A stretch of 64,000 nt of DNA from NCBI RefSeq assembly GCF_005849285.1, contig NZ_CP040517.1:1928501-1992500 (forward strand), given 5' to 3'. Below the pieces are notes generated by a model. That model did not search any database. It was not told the DNA's origin and saw only the letters and a program-made list of their open reading frames with translations. The position numbers and the translations under genes are program-made. This DNA is from Luteithermobacter gelatinilyticus (GTDB taxonomy: Bacteria > Pseudomonadota > Alphaproteobacteria > Sphingomonadales > Emcibacteraceae). Below are positions 37,509-45,497 of this stretch, one piece after another (the stretch's first letter is position 1; the number at the start of each line of letters is the position of its first letter).

Positions 37509-38144
37509 ATGTATAAACTTTATGATCTTGCCCTGTCCGGTCACTGCCACAAGGTCCGCCTGTTCCTGAATATCCTGGGACAGGATTACGAAACCGTCCC
37601 TGTCGATCTTCTGGCGGGCGAGCAGCACAGCGAGGCCTATCTGCGGCTTAACCCCTTTGGCACCGTGCCTGTGCTGGTGGATGGATCCACCGTGATCCGG
37701 GACTCCAATGCCATTCTGGTCTATCTGGCCCTGAAGCATCAAGCAGAGGCCGCCCGGGACTGGTACCCGCGTGATGCCCAGACGGCCGCAGAAGTCCAGC
37801 AATGGTTCAATATATCCGCCAACCAAGTTCTGCACGGTCCGGCCAAGGCCTATATCGCCACCGTCTTCACCGGCGATACCAATGAACATGTCCTTGCCGT
37901 GGAAAACAGCCACAAACTGTACGCAATTATGGATCCGCTGCTGGCCGGGCAGGACTGGCTTGTAGGGGGACAGCCAACACTCGCGGATATTGCCAATTAT
38001 TCCTATATCTCCCGCGCCCCCATTGCGGGTGTGGATCTTAGCCCCTATGACAATATTCGCCGCTGGCTGAAAAATGTGGAAAATCTGGATGGTTTTCTGG
38101 CCATGCCTCTCCCTAACCCTACCCCTGCACGTGACGAGAGGTGA
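37509..38144 (+). CDS. Glutathione S-transferase family protein
   Basis: The 211-residue cytosolic protein has the GST layout: an N-terminal thioredoxin-like domain starting MYKLYDLALSGHCHKVRLFL with the substrate segment LNPFGTVPVLVDG near residue 52 and IRDSNAILVYLA near 66, then an all-helical C-terminal domain with QDWLVGGQPTLADIANYSY near 150. The activity is probably a thiol conjugation or isomerisation. It is expressed from the TetR-operator promoter and followed after four bases by a flavin-nucleotide-binding gene. Confidence 0.9.
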   Translation: MYKLYDLALSGHCHKVRLFLNILGQDYETVPVDLLAGEQHSEAYLRLNPFGTVPVLVDGSTVIRDSNAILVYLALKHQAEAARDWYPRDAQTAAEVQQWFNISANQVLHGPAKAYIATVFTGDTNEHVLAVENSHKLYAIMDPLLAGQDWLVGGQPTLADIANYSYISRAPIAGVDLSPYDNIRRWLKNVENLDGFLAMPLPNPTPARDER

Positions 38145-38148
38145 CCCC

Positions 38149-39081
38149 ATGACGTCTTCTCCCCCTCCCTTATCTGCTGCCTCCCCCTTTCACGAGGGGG
38201 AGAGCCTGATTCAGGAAAAGGCCGGCAAACGGGCTCTGGTGGAAAAAATAGGCCAGAAATTCATTCGCCCGTTTCTGACTGAACAACAACAGGAATTTTT
38301 CAGCAATCTTTCCTATCTGTTCTTGTCTGTTCGGGACCCTAAGGGGTGGCCCCTGCCCACAATCATGGCTGGCGATGTCCCCTTGATTAGCGTTCCGGAC
38401 AGTCAGCACATGATCCTGCATGCTTTCCCTGAAGACCGCCCCAATCTCCATGCGGGCCAACATCTAGGGCTTCTGGGCCTGGATTTTTCCAACAAACGCC
38501 GCAACCGCGTCAATGGCAGGGTTGCGGCCCTGGACGGAGAAAAGATTATCTTTCGGGTGGATCAGGCTTTCGGCAACTGTCCGCAATATATTGATATTCA
38601 GGATATTGCGGCCATTCGCTCCCCGTCAGCCCCCCCTATTGGACTGTCTGAAATGACTCCCGCAATCCGTAATGTCATCCGTCGCAGCATCCGTTTTTTC
38701 ATTGCCAGCGGTTATACCGCCCATCAGAACGAAACGCTCAGCGGCATGGACATGTCCCATCGGGGCGGTCCGCCGGGTTTTGTCCAGACCCCGAACGCCC
38801 GGACGCTGATTTTTCCCGATTACGCAGGAAACAATTTTTTCAACAGCCTGGGCAATATCCTGATGGACGGCAGGGCCGGACTCCTTTTTGTGGATTTTGA
38901 CAGCGGCCTGCGGCTGCGCCTGTTTGGCAAGGCGGACGTCATCTTCGATAATTTTGAAGCGGCCGGCTGGACCGACCCCGGAGATAATCCTGCAAAAACC
39001 AGCCCCCCGGAAAAGATGCCCAAAGCCCGGCGGCTGGTCCGCCTCAATGTTGAAAAGATTCTTTATTCACCGGGCACATAA
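38149..39081 (+). CDS. Pyridoxamine 5'-phosphate oxidase-like (FMN-binding split-barrel) protein
   Basis: The 310-residue protein has a Ser/Pro-rich N-terminus (about 20 residues), then a split-barrel domain. Landmarks are FFSNLSYLFLSVRDPKGWPL near residue 48, LLGLDFSNKRRNRVNGR near 107, then HRGGPPGFV near 204 and FPDYAGNNFFNSLGNILMD near 223. The family binds FMN or heme and often reduces electrophiles. The ribosome site GAGAGGTGA overlaps the GST stop, so the two are translated from one message, consistent with a joint detoxification role. The 3' end overlaps the convergent DUF1491 gene by 19 bases. Confidence 0.85.
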   Translation: MTSSPPPLSAASPFHEGESLIQEKAGKRALVEKIGQKFIRPFLTEQQQEFFSNLSYLFLSVRDPKGWPLPTIMAGDVPLISVPDSQHMILHAFPEDRPNLHAGQHLGLLGLDFSNKRRNRVNGRVAALDGEKIIFRVDQAFGNCPQYIDIQDIAAIRSPSAPPIGLSEMTPAIRNVIRRSIRFFIASGYTAHQNETLSGMDMSHRGGPPGFVQTPNARTLIFPDYAGNNFFNSLGNILMDGRAGLLFVDFDSGLRLRLFGKADVIFDNFEAAGWTDPGDNPAKTSPPEKMPKARRLVRLNVEKILYSPGT

Positions 39082-39392
39082 ACTCTCTGCGGGTCTTCAA
39101 TTTCCAGCACCCACAGATCTTCATCAAATTTGCGCTGCCGGGCGATATAGTCTTCCGCCTTGTCTTCCGGTAGCGGGTCGGGACCCAGCGGCGTACGCCA
39201 TCCCAACCGCCCCTGCGGGTCCCGTCCCTGTGTATACAGAATTGAACCGTCTCCCATCAGATTCTGTTTGATCAGGACAAGCCCCCGATCCACATCCCCC
39301 TTGTAACGCACCATGGCGGTGATCAGCCGGCCCTCCAGCTTGCGAATTTCCGCGGAAACCCAGAAAGACGTTTTCACCCGTTCTTCAGTCAT
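39063..39392 (-). CDS. DUF1491 family protein
   Basis: The 109-residue protein matches the DUF1491 family, a small alphaproteobacterial family of unknown function. It begins MTEERVKTSFWVSAEIRKLE, contains a YKGDVDRGLVLIKQNLMG strand region, and has RQRKFDEDLWVLEIEDPQR near the C-terminus. It overlaps the convergent gene at 38149 by 19 bases. Its start lies within the first copy of a perfect 20-bp duplication (39377-39416), so the gene's 5' end has been duplicated. Confidence 0.85.
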   Translation of the reverse strand: MTEERVKTSFWVSAEIRKLEGRLITAMVRYKGDVDRGLVLIKQNLMGDGSILYTQGRDPQGRLGWRTPLGPDPLPEDKAEDYIARQRKFDEDLWVLEIEDPQRVYVPGE

Positions 39393-39416
39393 AGTGCCCG
39401 TTCTTCAGTCATAGTG
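39377..39416. repeat. Perfect 20-bp tandem duplication
   Basis: CCCGTTCTTCAGTCATAGTG occurs at 39377-39396 and, without any gap, again at 39397-39416. The first copy contains the start codon region of the DUF1491 gene, and the second lies just upstream of it. The identity suggests a recent event. Confidence 0.95.
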
Positions 39417-39431
39417 TTAGACTTTTCCCTG

Positions 39432-39461
39432 AAGGTTATTATAGATAAGGTTATTATAGAT
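39432..39461. repeat. Perfect 15-bp tandem duplication
   Basis: AAGGTTATTATAGAT is present at 39432-39446 and immediately again at 39447-39461, in the upstream region of the LuxR-type gene. The copies are TATA-rich and could affect its promoter spacing. With the 20-bp pair at 39377 there are two perfect duplications within 85 bases. Confidence 0.95.
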
Positions 39462-39493
39462 AGTGATGAGGAACCATAACGGGAAGTGAACAC

Positions 39494-40330
39494 GTGTCAA
39501 TAAGCGGGAATGATCTCTGGTTAAAAAAACTGACCAGCACCATTTGCAAACTGGGGCGGGCGGGTTTTGAACAGACCCTGTTCGACTTGGTAAATCTGGC
39601 CGTGAAAGTGGATCATTGCACCGTGTTCATCAATCGCCATGACGGCACCACCGGCCATCTTTTTACCCAAAGCCATCTGGACGAGGAAACCTGCGCCGCC
39701 CTCGCCAGCGCCTATGCCGGCGGATATTATGTGCAGGACCCCAATCTGGCACCGCTGGTAAGTTTCAAAACCCCACCCGAAAATGAACAACTCACCGTTC
39801 TGGGACACAACGACCCCTCTGCTTACACCTCGGAATACCGGAACCGTTTTTTCCGGAACACCGGACTAATCGACAAGGTATCCAGCCTGCTGCAGACCCG
39901 CCAATACAATATTTATTGCAGTTTCTACCGTCTGAAACGCAGCGGCAAGTTCACCGATGCGGAATTTGCAGAATTATCACGACTGCTGCCGCTGCTGACC
40001 AATCTGATTTTCAAACATTCCCGGCTCAGGGAATTTCGTGACAAACCGGCAGACCCCATTGTCACCCGTGTGCCGTTGAGCCGCTCTTCCGCGCTGATGG
40101 CCAAGGTGCTCAACACCCAGAACGAGGTCTTCGGCCGGCTGACGACACGGGAACGGGACGTCTGTTCGCGGATCTTGCAGGGATATACCTCCGAGGCCAT
40201 CGCGCTGGAGCTTGATGTGGCCATTTCCACCGTCCATACCTATCGCAAACGCGCCTATGCCAAGCTCGGCATCTCCTCCCAGAATGAACTGTTCAGCCTG
40301 TGCCTGGAATTCATGCCAGTAACGGCCTGA
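39494..40330 (+). CDS. LuxR-type (GerE HTH) transcriptional regulator
   Basis: The 278-residue protein starts with GTG at 39494 and has an N-terminal ligand-sensing-like domain of about 200 residues with SAYTSEYRNRFFRNTGLIDK and LPLLTNLIFKHSRL. The C-terminal GerE-type HTH spans about residues 213-270 with LTTRERDVCSRILQGYTSEA and STVHTYRKRAYAKLGIS. It is clearly related to the regulator at 51583. Its position directly upstream of the MBL/FAD hydroxylase genes suggests that it controls them. Confidence 0.9.
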   Translation: MSISGNDLWLKKLTSTICKLGRAGFEQTLFDLVNLAVKVDHCTVFINRHDGTTGHLFTQSHLDEETCAALASAYAGGYYVQDPNLAPLVSFKTPPENEQLTVLGHNDPSAYTSEYRNRFFRNTGLIDKVSSLLQTRQYNIYCSFYRLKRSGKFTDAEFAELSRLLPLLTNLIFKHSRLREFRDKPADPIVTRVPLSRSSALMAKVLNTQNEVFGRLTTRERDVCSRILQGYTSEAIALELDVAISTVHTYRKRAYAKLGISSQNELFSLCLEFMPVTA

Positions 40331-40496
40331 ATACCGCCGAAAAGCTGATCTGTCCCTGATTTCCTGTTATACTGATCATCCTGTCCCCTTCTGTGAGGAC
40401 ATACAACACGCCCGGAAAAGATTAAGATGTTCAACATTCAGGCGTGTCACCTTACCCGCTTCCACTTAAAAACCGTCATGACTCAGGGAGTTAAAT

Positions 40497-41450
40497 ATGA
40501 GTGAGAAAAAATTTGCTTCACAGGCTGATCTGGAAGAAAAGAAAATTACCTTTTCCAAACTGTCTGATAACGCCTACGCCTTTACCGCCGAGGGCGATCC
40601 CAATACCGGCGTGATCGTAGGCGACAATGCCGTGATGGTTCTGGATACCCAGGCGACGCCGGTCATGGCCCAGTCCGTGATCAAGGAAATCCGCAAGGTG
40701 ACCGACCTGCCAATCAAATATGTGGTCCTGACCCATTACCATGCTGTGCGGGTTTTGGGCGCCAGCGGTTACAATCCGGAACACATCATCGCCAGCAAAG
40801 ACACCTATGACCTGATTGTCGAGCGCGGCGAACAAGATTACAAATCCGAATATGAACGTTTTCCACGCCTGTTTAATGCAGTGGACACCATTCCGGGCCT
40901 GACCTGGCCGACCATCACCTTCACCGGAGAAATGACCATCTGGCTGGGCAATGTGGAGGTCAAGCTGATGCAACTGGGCCGCGGGCATACCAAAGGAGAT
41001 ACCGTCGCCTGGCTTCCCAAGGACAAGGTTCTGTTTTCCGGAGATCTGGTGGAATTCGGCGCCACACCCTATACCGGGGACGCCTACCTAGAAGACTGGC
41101 CGCAGACCCTGGAAAACATCGCCAAGCTGGAACCGGAAAAACTGGTCCCTGGGCGTGGCGAAGCGCTGATGACCAGGGAACAGTGCCTGCAAGGCATTAA
41201 TGAAACCCGCGCCTTCCTTCAGGATATGTACGGATCCATCAAGGCCTGTCTGGCCGAAGGACTGGACCTGAAAACCACCTACAAAAAAACCTATGACCTT
41301 CTGAAACCCAAATATGGCAACTGGGTTATTTTCGATCACTGCCTGCCGTTTGACGTGACCCGCGGCTATGACGAAGCCCAGGGCATTCGGGATCCGCGGA
41401 TCTGGACGGCGGAACGTGATAAGGAAATGTGGGAAAGCCTCGAAGGCTGA
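40497..41450 (+). CDS. MBL-fold metallo-hydrolase-like protein with an altered metal motif
   Basis: The 317-residue protein has the beta-lactamase fold: VMVLDTQATPVMAQSVIKEI near residue 43, LTHYHAVRVLGASGY near 79, LGRGHTKGDTVAWLPKDKVLFSG in two parts near 161, and PGRGEAL near 218. The canonical HxHxDH is HYHAVR here, so the Asp and the third His of this motif are absent. It may bind one metal or act non-hydrolytically. It has a GGGAG site, stands just after a LuxR-type regulator, and precedes an FAD hydroxylase in a probable aromatic-compound operon. Confidence 0.85.
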   Translation: MSEKKFASQADLEEKKITFSKLSDNAYAFTAEGDPNTGVIVGDNAVMVLDTQATPVMAQSVIKEIRKVTDLPIKYVVLTHYHAVRVLGASGYNPEHIIASKDTYDLIVERGEQDYKSEYERFPRLFNAVDTIPGLTWPTITFTGEMTIWLGNVEVKLMQLGRGHTKGDTVAWLPKDKVLFSGDLVEFGATPYTGDAYLEDWPQTLENIAKLEPEKLVPGRGEALMTREQCLQGINETRAFLQDMYGSIKACLAEGLDLKTTYKKTYDLLKPKYGNWVIFDHCLPFDVTRGYDEAQGIRDPRIWTAERDKEMWESLEG

Positions 41451-41631
41451 CAATTCGACAAGCGGCGCGCCCCTGCCCATTCCTGGCGCGGGCGGTGCCC
41501 CTACAGAAGCACTATCAATAGCACATAAATAAAAAGCAGATCATTAATCAAAAAAACAGAAATCAAAAAACAAATTGGGGCACAGGGTGTAGAGAACCAC
41601 GTAGCAGTTTTTCACGAGGGAGACGATTAAG

Positions 41632-43242
41632 ATGTTAAAAACCTATCAGTGGCCTGAATATGACTATGTGCAGTCCCCCGAACAGAAAGAGGGTAAGGTT
41701 CTGCGCCATCCGCTGGTGGTCATTGGCGCCGGCCCTATCGGCATGACCGCGGCCCTGGATTGTGCCCATCACGGCGTCCCAGCCCTGATTCTGGATGACA
41801 ACAATACGGTCAGCATAGGCTCGCGCGCCATATGTTATGCCAAGCGCCCCCTAGAAATCCTTGACCGGCTAGGGCTTGGCGAAAAACTTGTCAAACGGGG
41901 CGTGGACTGGAAAATCGGCAAAGTGTTTTTCAAGGATGATCTGGCTTATCAGTTCGATCTGTTGCCGGAGGAGGGGCACAAAATGCCCGCCATGATCAAT
42001 CTTCAGCAATATTATCTTGAAGAAGAACTGGTCAAGGCCTGTGAGGCCCAGGAAAATGTGGAACTGCGCTGGAAACACAAGGTCATTGGAATCGAACAGC
42101 ATAACGATTATGCGGTCCTTGAGGTCGAAACGCCGGACGGGATCTTCACGATGGAAGCCGACTGGGTGATCGCCTGTGACGGCGCCAACAGCAAAGTCCG
42201 GGACATGGTGGGGGCAAAATTCACCGGCAAGTTTTTCCAGGACCGTTTTCTTATTGCCGATGTGGTGATGAAAAATGACTTCCCGTCCGAACGCTGGTTC
42301 TGGTTCGATCCCCCCTTCCACAGAAACCAGTCCACCCTGCTGCATAAACAGCCCGATGACGTTTGGCGAATCGACTTTCAGATGGGCTGGGACGCCGATC
42401 CGGAAGAAGCGGTCAAAACGGAAAACGTCGTCCCTCTGCTCAAGGCCATGCTGGGTGAAGATACGGAATTTGTCCTGGAATGGGTGTCCATCTATCAGTT
42501 TGCCTGTCGCCGGATTGACAATTTCCGGTATGGCCGGGTGCTGTTTGCCGGTGACGCCGCGCATCAGGTCTCGCCATTCGGCGCACGCGGTGCCAATACC
42601 GGCTTCCAGGATATCGACAATCTGGCCTGGAAGCTGAAACTGGTGATGGATGGCAAGGCCCCCTTTGGCCTGATCGACACCTATCACGAAGAACGGGCCT
42701 TTGCCGCCGATGACAATCTGAAGAATTCCACCCGTTCCACGGATTTCATTACCCCCAAAAGCAAGATGAGCCGCTATTTCCGGGACGCCACCCTGCTGCT
42801 GGCGGAAAAATATGCCTTCGCCCGCCCGCTGGTCAACAGCGGCCGCCTGTCCATGCCAACCCCTTATGAACATTCATCCCTCAACACCCCTGATGAGGAT
42901 GTCTTTGAGGGGGATATGAAACCGGGCACCAATTGCAGCGATGCTCCGATCCGCAAGGACGGCCAGGACGCCTGGTTCCTGAACCAGATCGGCGACCGAT
43001 TTGTCGTGCTCTGCTTTGACGAGGTGCCCGGGGTACAAACCGTCTCCATAGACGGCATCACCGCCGAGATCCTTGTCGTCGGCCGGGATTTTGAAGACAA
43101 GGAAGGGTTGCTGGAAAAACGTTACGATGCCCAGCCCGGCACCACTTATCTTTTACGACCGGATCAATATGTGGCCGCCCGCTGGCGCCGCTTTGATCCC
43201 GAAAAAATCAAAACCGCCCTGGCCACGGCGACCGGACGGTAG
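41632..43242 (+). CDS. FAD-dependent aromatic hydroxylase (MhpA/PheA-TfdB type)
   Basis: The 536-residue flavoprotein monooxygenase has the N-terminal FAD motif VVIGAGPIGMTAALDCAHHG near residue 30, the DG segment ADWVIACDGANSKVRDMVG near 179, and the second FAD motif VLFAGDAAHQVSPFGARGAN near 303 followed by GFQDIDNLAWKLKL. The C-terminal thioredoxin-like domain seen in phenol and 3-hydroxyphenylpropionate hydroxylases follows. It adds oxygen to an aromatic ring using NAD(P)H; the substrate is unknown. The stop codon TAG is the first triplet of a diverged dispersed repeat. DUF2783 follows after 49 bases. Confidence 0.92.
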   Translation: MLKTYQWPEYDYVQSPEQKEGKVLRHPLVVIGAGPIGMTAALDCAHHGVPALILDDNNTVSIGSRAICYAKRPLEILDRLGLGEKLVKRGVDWKIGKVFFKDDLAYQFDLLPEEGHKMPAMINLQQYYLEEELVKACEAQENVELRWKHKVIGIEQHNDYAVLEVETPDGIFTMEADWVIACDGANSKVRDMVGAKFTGKFFQDRFLIADVVMKNDFPSERWFWFDPPFHRNQSTLLHKQPDDVWRIDFQMGWDADPEEAVKTENVVPLLKAMLGEDTEFVLEWVSIYQFACRRIDNFRYGRVLFAGDAAHQVSPFGARGANTGFQDIDNLAWKLKLVMDGKAPFGLIDTYHEERAFAADDNLKNSTRSTDFITPKSKMSRYFRDATLLLAEKYAFARPLVNSGRLSMPTPYEHSSLNTPDEDVFEGDMKPGTNCSDAPIRKDGQDAWFLNQIGDRFVVLCFDEVPGVQTVSIDGITAEILVVGRDFEDKEGLLEKRYDAQPGTTYLLRPDQYVAARWRRFDPEKIKTALATATGR

Positions 43243-43277
43243 AATGAATTGAGTAAATCTCATCATTATTCACCCTA
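43240..43277. repeat. Strongly diverged copy of the dispersed palindrome
   Basis: TAGAATGAATTGAG at the left and ATTCACCCTA at the right resemble the outer ends of the family. Twenty-four bases of it (AATCTCATCATTATTCACCC and onward) match the complement of 47452-47475 with three differences. The hydroxylase stop codon TAG lies at its left edge. Confidence 0.6.
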
Positions 43278-43291
43278 AAGGGAGACTTCTT

Positions 43292-43486
43292 ATGGCACCT
43301 CTCAATCTTGACCCCAACATCGCCAAACCTGATGACTTTTATCAGGAACTGATTGATGCCCAACGCGACCTTGACGAAGATGAGGTCAACCTGATGAACG
43401 CCAAACTGATCCTTATTCTGGCCAATCATATCGGGGATATGGACGTGTTGTCCGAAGCCCTGCGCATTGCCCGCGGGGATGACTGA
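43292..43486 (+). CDS. DUF2783 domain-containing small protein
   Basis: The 64-residue protein matches DUF2783, a short helical, acidic family found beside FAD-dependent aromatic hydroxylases. It begins MAPLNLDPNIAKPDDFYQEL and contains LMNAKLILILANHIGD near residue 34. A GGGAG site precedes its ATG. The constant linkage suggests it helps the hydroxylase, but its function is not known. A strong terminator follows. Confidence 0.88.
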   Translation: MAPLNLDPNIAKPDDFYQELIDAQRDLDEDEVNLMNAKLILILANHIGDMDVLSEALRIARGDD

Positions 43487-43565
43487 TTTTCCAGGCCCGT
43501 AAGACAAAACAGATCATCACATCTGAGCCGATTTCTCTTCTGATCTCACCTAACTGCCTCCTTTG

Positions 43566-43598
43566 GACCCGACATCTATCCTGTCGGGTCTTTTTTTT
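43566..43598 (+). terminator. Rho-independent terminator of the hydroxylase/DUF2783 operon
   Basis: GACCCGACA (43566-43574) pairs perfectly with TGTCGGGTC (43582-43590) around a seven-base loop. Eight T residues follow directly. Confidence 0.95.
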
Positions 43599-43629
43599 GG
43601 AAAAGGTAAGGGGAAAAATCATCGCTACG

Positions 43630-43655
43630 CCCGCCCCCTAAAAAGGAGGGGCGGG
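43630..43655. terminator. GC-rich hairpin, possible terminator of the M28 peptidase gene
   Basis: CCCGCCCC (43630-43637) and GGGGCGGG (43648-43655) form a perfect eight-base stem with a ten-base loop. It lies about 70 bases past the minus-strand peptidase stop. No T-run follows at once on that strand, although a short T-run lies some ten bases on. Confidence 0.5.
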
Positions 43656-43727
43656 TCGCGATGAGAGGTTTATGGGGTATAAAGCGCGCCTAAGTCCCCT
43701 TTGCCTCAGACTCTCCTTATCTCAGGC

Positions 43728-45371
43728 TCACTTCATCATGGCATCACGTTTGGCCTTGAATTCCGTGCCGTCGCGCCAGTTGGGAAAACTGTCTTCATTG
43801 GCGAGCCTTGCGCCAATGCGGTAGATCAGCTTGAGGTCCTCCACCGCACCGCTGAGATCCCAATCCGGGGAATATTCATCCGACGGCTTATGGTAATCAT
43901 TGGCGACATATTCCTCATGCTGTTTTAGGAACCACTCCTCGCCTTTCTCCACATGGTCCACGCCCCCGTCGATATAAATGGCCGGCACCCCTACCTTGGC
44001 CAGGCTGAAATGATCGGAACGGTAATAGGACCCCTGTTCCGGTGTCGGGTCCGGCCGAGTGACACGGCCCACGGCCTTCACGGCCTGGTCCACATAATCA
44101 TCCAGTTCGGAATTGCCATAACCGATGACGGTGACATCCCGTGTGGGCCCGAGATGATTGAGCACGTCCATATTGATGGCAGCCACGGTTTTCTCAAGCG
44201 GCACCAACGGATGTTCAGCATAATATTGTGACCCCAAAAGCCCCTGCTCTTCCGCGGTTACTGCCAAAAACATTACCGACCGGCGCGGCGGCGTAGGCGC
44301 GGATGCATAGGCATGAGCCAGCTCAATCAGGCCTGCTGTTCCCGTCGCGTTATCCAGGGCTCCGTTATAGATCTGATCCCCTTCCAGGCTTTCGTCCTTC
44401 CCCAGGTGATCCCAATGCGCCATGTGAATAATATATTCATCGGCCCGGTCTGTCCCAGGCAGGACAGCCACCACATTACGGGATTTCGATTGACGAATCC
44501 GGTTATTCAGGGTCAGGGACATTTGGGCCTTGAGCGATACGGCCTTGAAGTCCGCCTTAGTGGCCGTCTCTTTCAATGCCGCATAGTCCAGCCCCGCAGT
44601 CTTAAACAGTTTTTCCGCATAATCTCCCGGAATCCAGCCTTCCACCTTGAGACGGTTCATATTCTTGTCTTCCGTCGCCAGGGAGAATTGCGGCCCCGAC
44701 CAGCTGCCTTCCACCACGGCCCAGGGATAGGCGGCCGGGGCCGTTTCATGGATGATCAGCGCCGCGTCCGCGCCTTGTCGGGCCGCTTCTTCAAACTTAT
44801 AGGTCCAGCGCCCATAATAGGTCATGGCTTTGCCGGTAAACAACGCCGGATCCTTCGTGGCGAATCCCGGGTCGTTGATCAGAATGACAACTGTTTTACC
44901 TTTGACATCCACCCCTTCATAATCGTTCCAGCCATATTCCGGGGCCACAATGCCATACCCCACGAACACCATTTCGGATTCATCCACACTGACCTGCTCC
45001 ACCATACGCTTGGTCCAGGCCATATATTCCGGGCCATATTTCAGCTCGTCACGCCCCCCCACATGGGCAATAGTCATCACCGCTTCCGGATTGGCGGTGA
45101 TTTCCACCAGATCCATTTCCTGAAAATAGCTGTCTCCATTGCCCGGTTTCAGTCCCGCTTCCTGAAATTTCTGTTTCAAAAAGTTTACGGTTTTTTCCTC
45201 GCCAGGCGAAGACGGGCTGCGGCCTTCAAATTCGTCCGAAGCCAGAATCTGAATATTTGCATCCAGTCGCGCTGCCTGAATGTCCGGTTCCTTTTCCTGT
45301 ACTGTTTTCTCCTCGCCGCCACAGGCGGTCAAGGTCGCACTCAACATGATCCCCAACAGAATTTTCTTCAT
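43728..45371 (-). CDS. M28 family metallopeptidase, lipoprotein with PA domain
   Basis: The 547-residue protein has a lipoprotein signal (MKKILLGIMLSATLTACGG, lipobox LTAC), so it is attached to a membrane after Lgt and signal peptidase II. A protease-associated region lies near residues 150-250. The M28 zinc site is complete: MAHWDHLG near 320, GALDNATGTAGL near 340, AVTAEEQGLLGSQYY near 378, AINMDVLNH near 402 and RSDHFSLAKVGVPAIY near 450. It is an aminopeptidase or carboxypeptidase facing the periplasm or exterior. The ATG at 45371 follows GGAGA; an ATG four codons upstream is less likely. Confidence 0.92.
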   Translation of the reverse strand: MKKILLGIMLSATLTACGGEEKTVQEKEPDIQAARLDANIQILASDEFEGRSPSSPGEEKTVNFLKQKFQEAGLKPGNGDSYFQEMDLVEITANPEAVMTIAHVGGRDELKYGPEYMAWTKRMVEQVSVDESEMVFVGYGIVAPEYGWNDYEGVDVKGKTVVILINDPGFATKDPALFTGKAMTYYGRWTYKFEEAARQGADAALIIHETAPAAYPWAVVEGSWSGPQFSLATEDKNMNRLKVEGWIPGDYAEKLFKTAGLDYAALKETATKADFKAVSLKAQMSLTLNNRIRQSKSRNVVAVLPGTDRADEYIIHMAHWDHLGKDESLEGDQIYNGALDNATGTAGLIELAHAYASAPTPPRRSVMFLAVTAEEQGLLGSQYYAEHPLVPLEKTVAAINMDVLNHLGPTRDVTVIGYGNSELDDYVDQAVKAVGRVTRPDPTPEQGSYYRSDHFSLAKVGVPAIYIDGGVDHVEKGEEWFLKQHEEYVANDYHKPSDEYSPDWDLSGAVEDLKLIYRIGARLANEDSFPNWRDGTEFKAKRDAMMK

Positions 45372-45497
45372 GATTTTCTCCATGTTTTTGTTTCCGGAAC
45401 GCTAGCACAGCGCCTCCCGAAACGGAAGATATAAGGATAAAAAACCCTCTCGACCCAAACAGGCCGCCCCCTTATAGTGCCGGAAAGGAAGAACGTC

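Noticed and set aside
40382-40401. TGTCC-N10-GGACA dyad upstream of the MBL gene as an operator
   Set aside because: The arms are only five bases long and no second copy was found, so it is not listed as a feature.
41869-42873. A 334-codon minus-strand frame, and a similar one at 52516-53562
   Set aside because: Both are shadows of well-supported genes (FAD hydroxylase and CoA-transferase) and lack ribosome sites and motifs.
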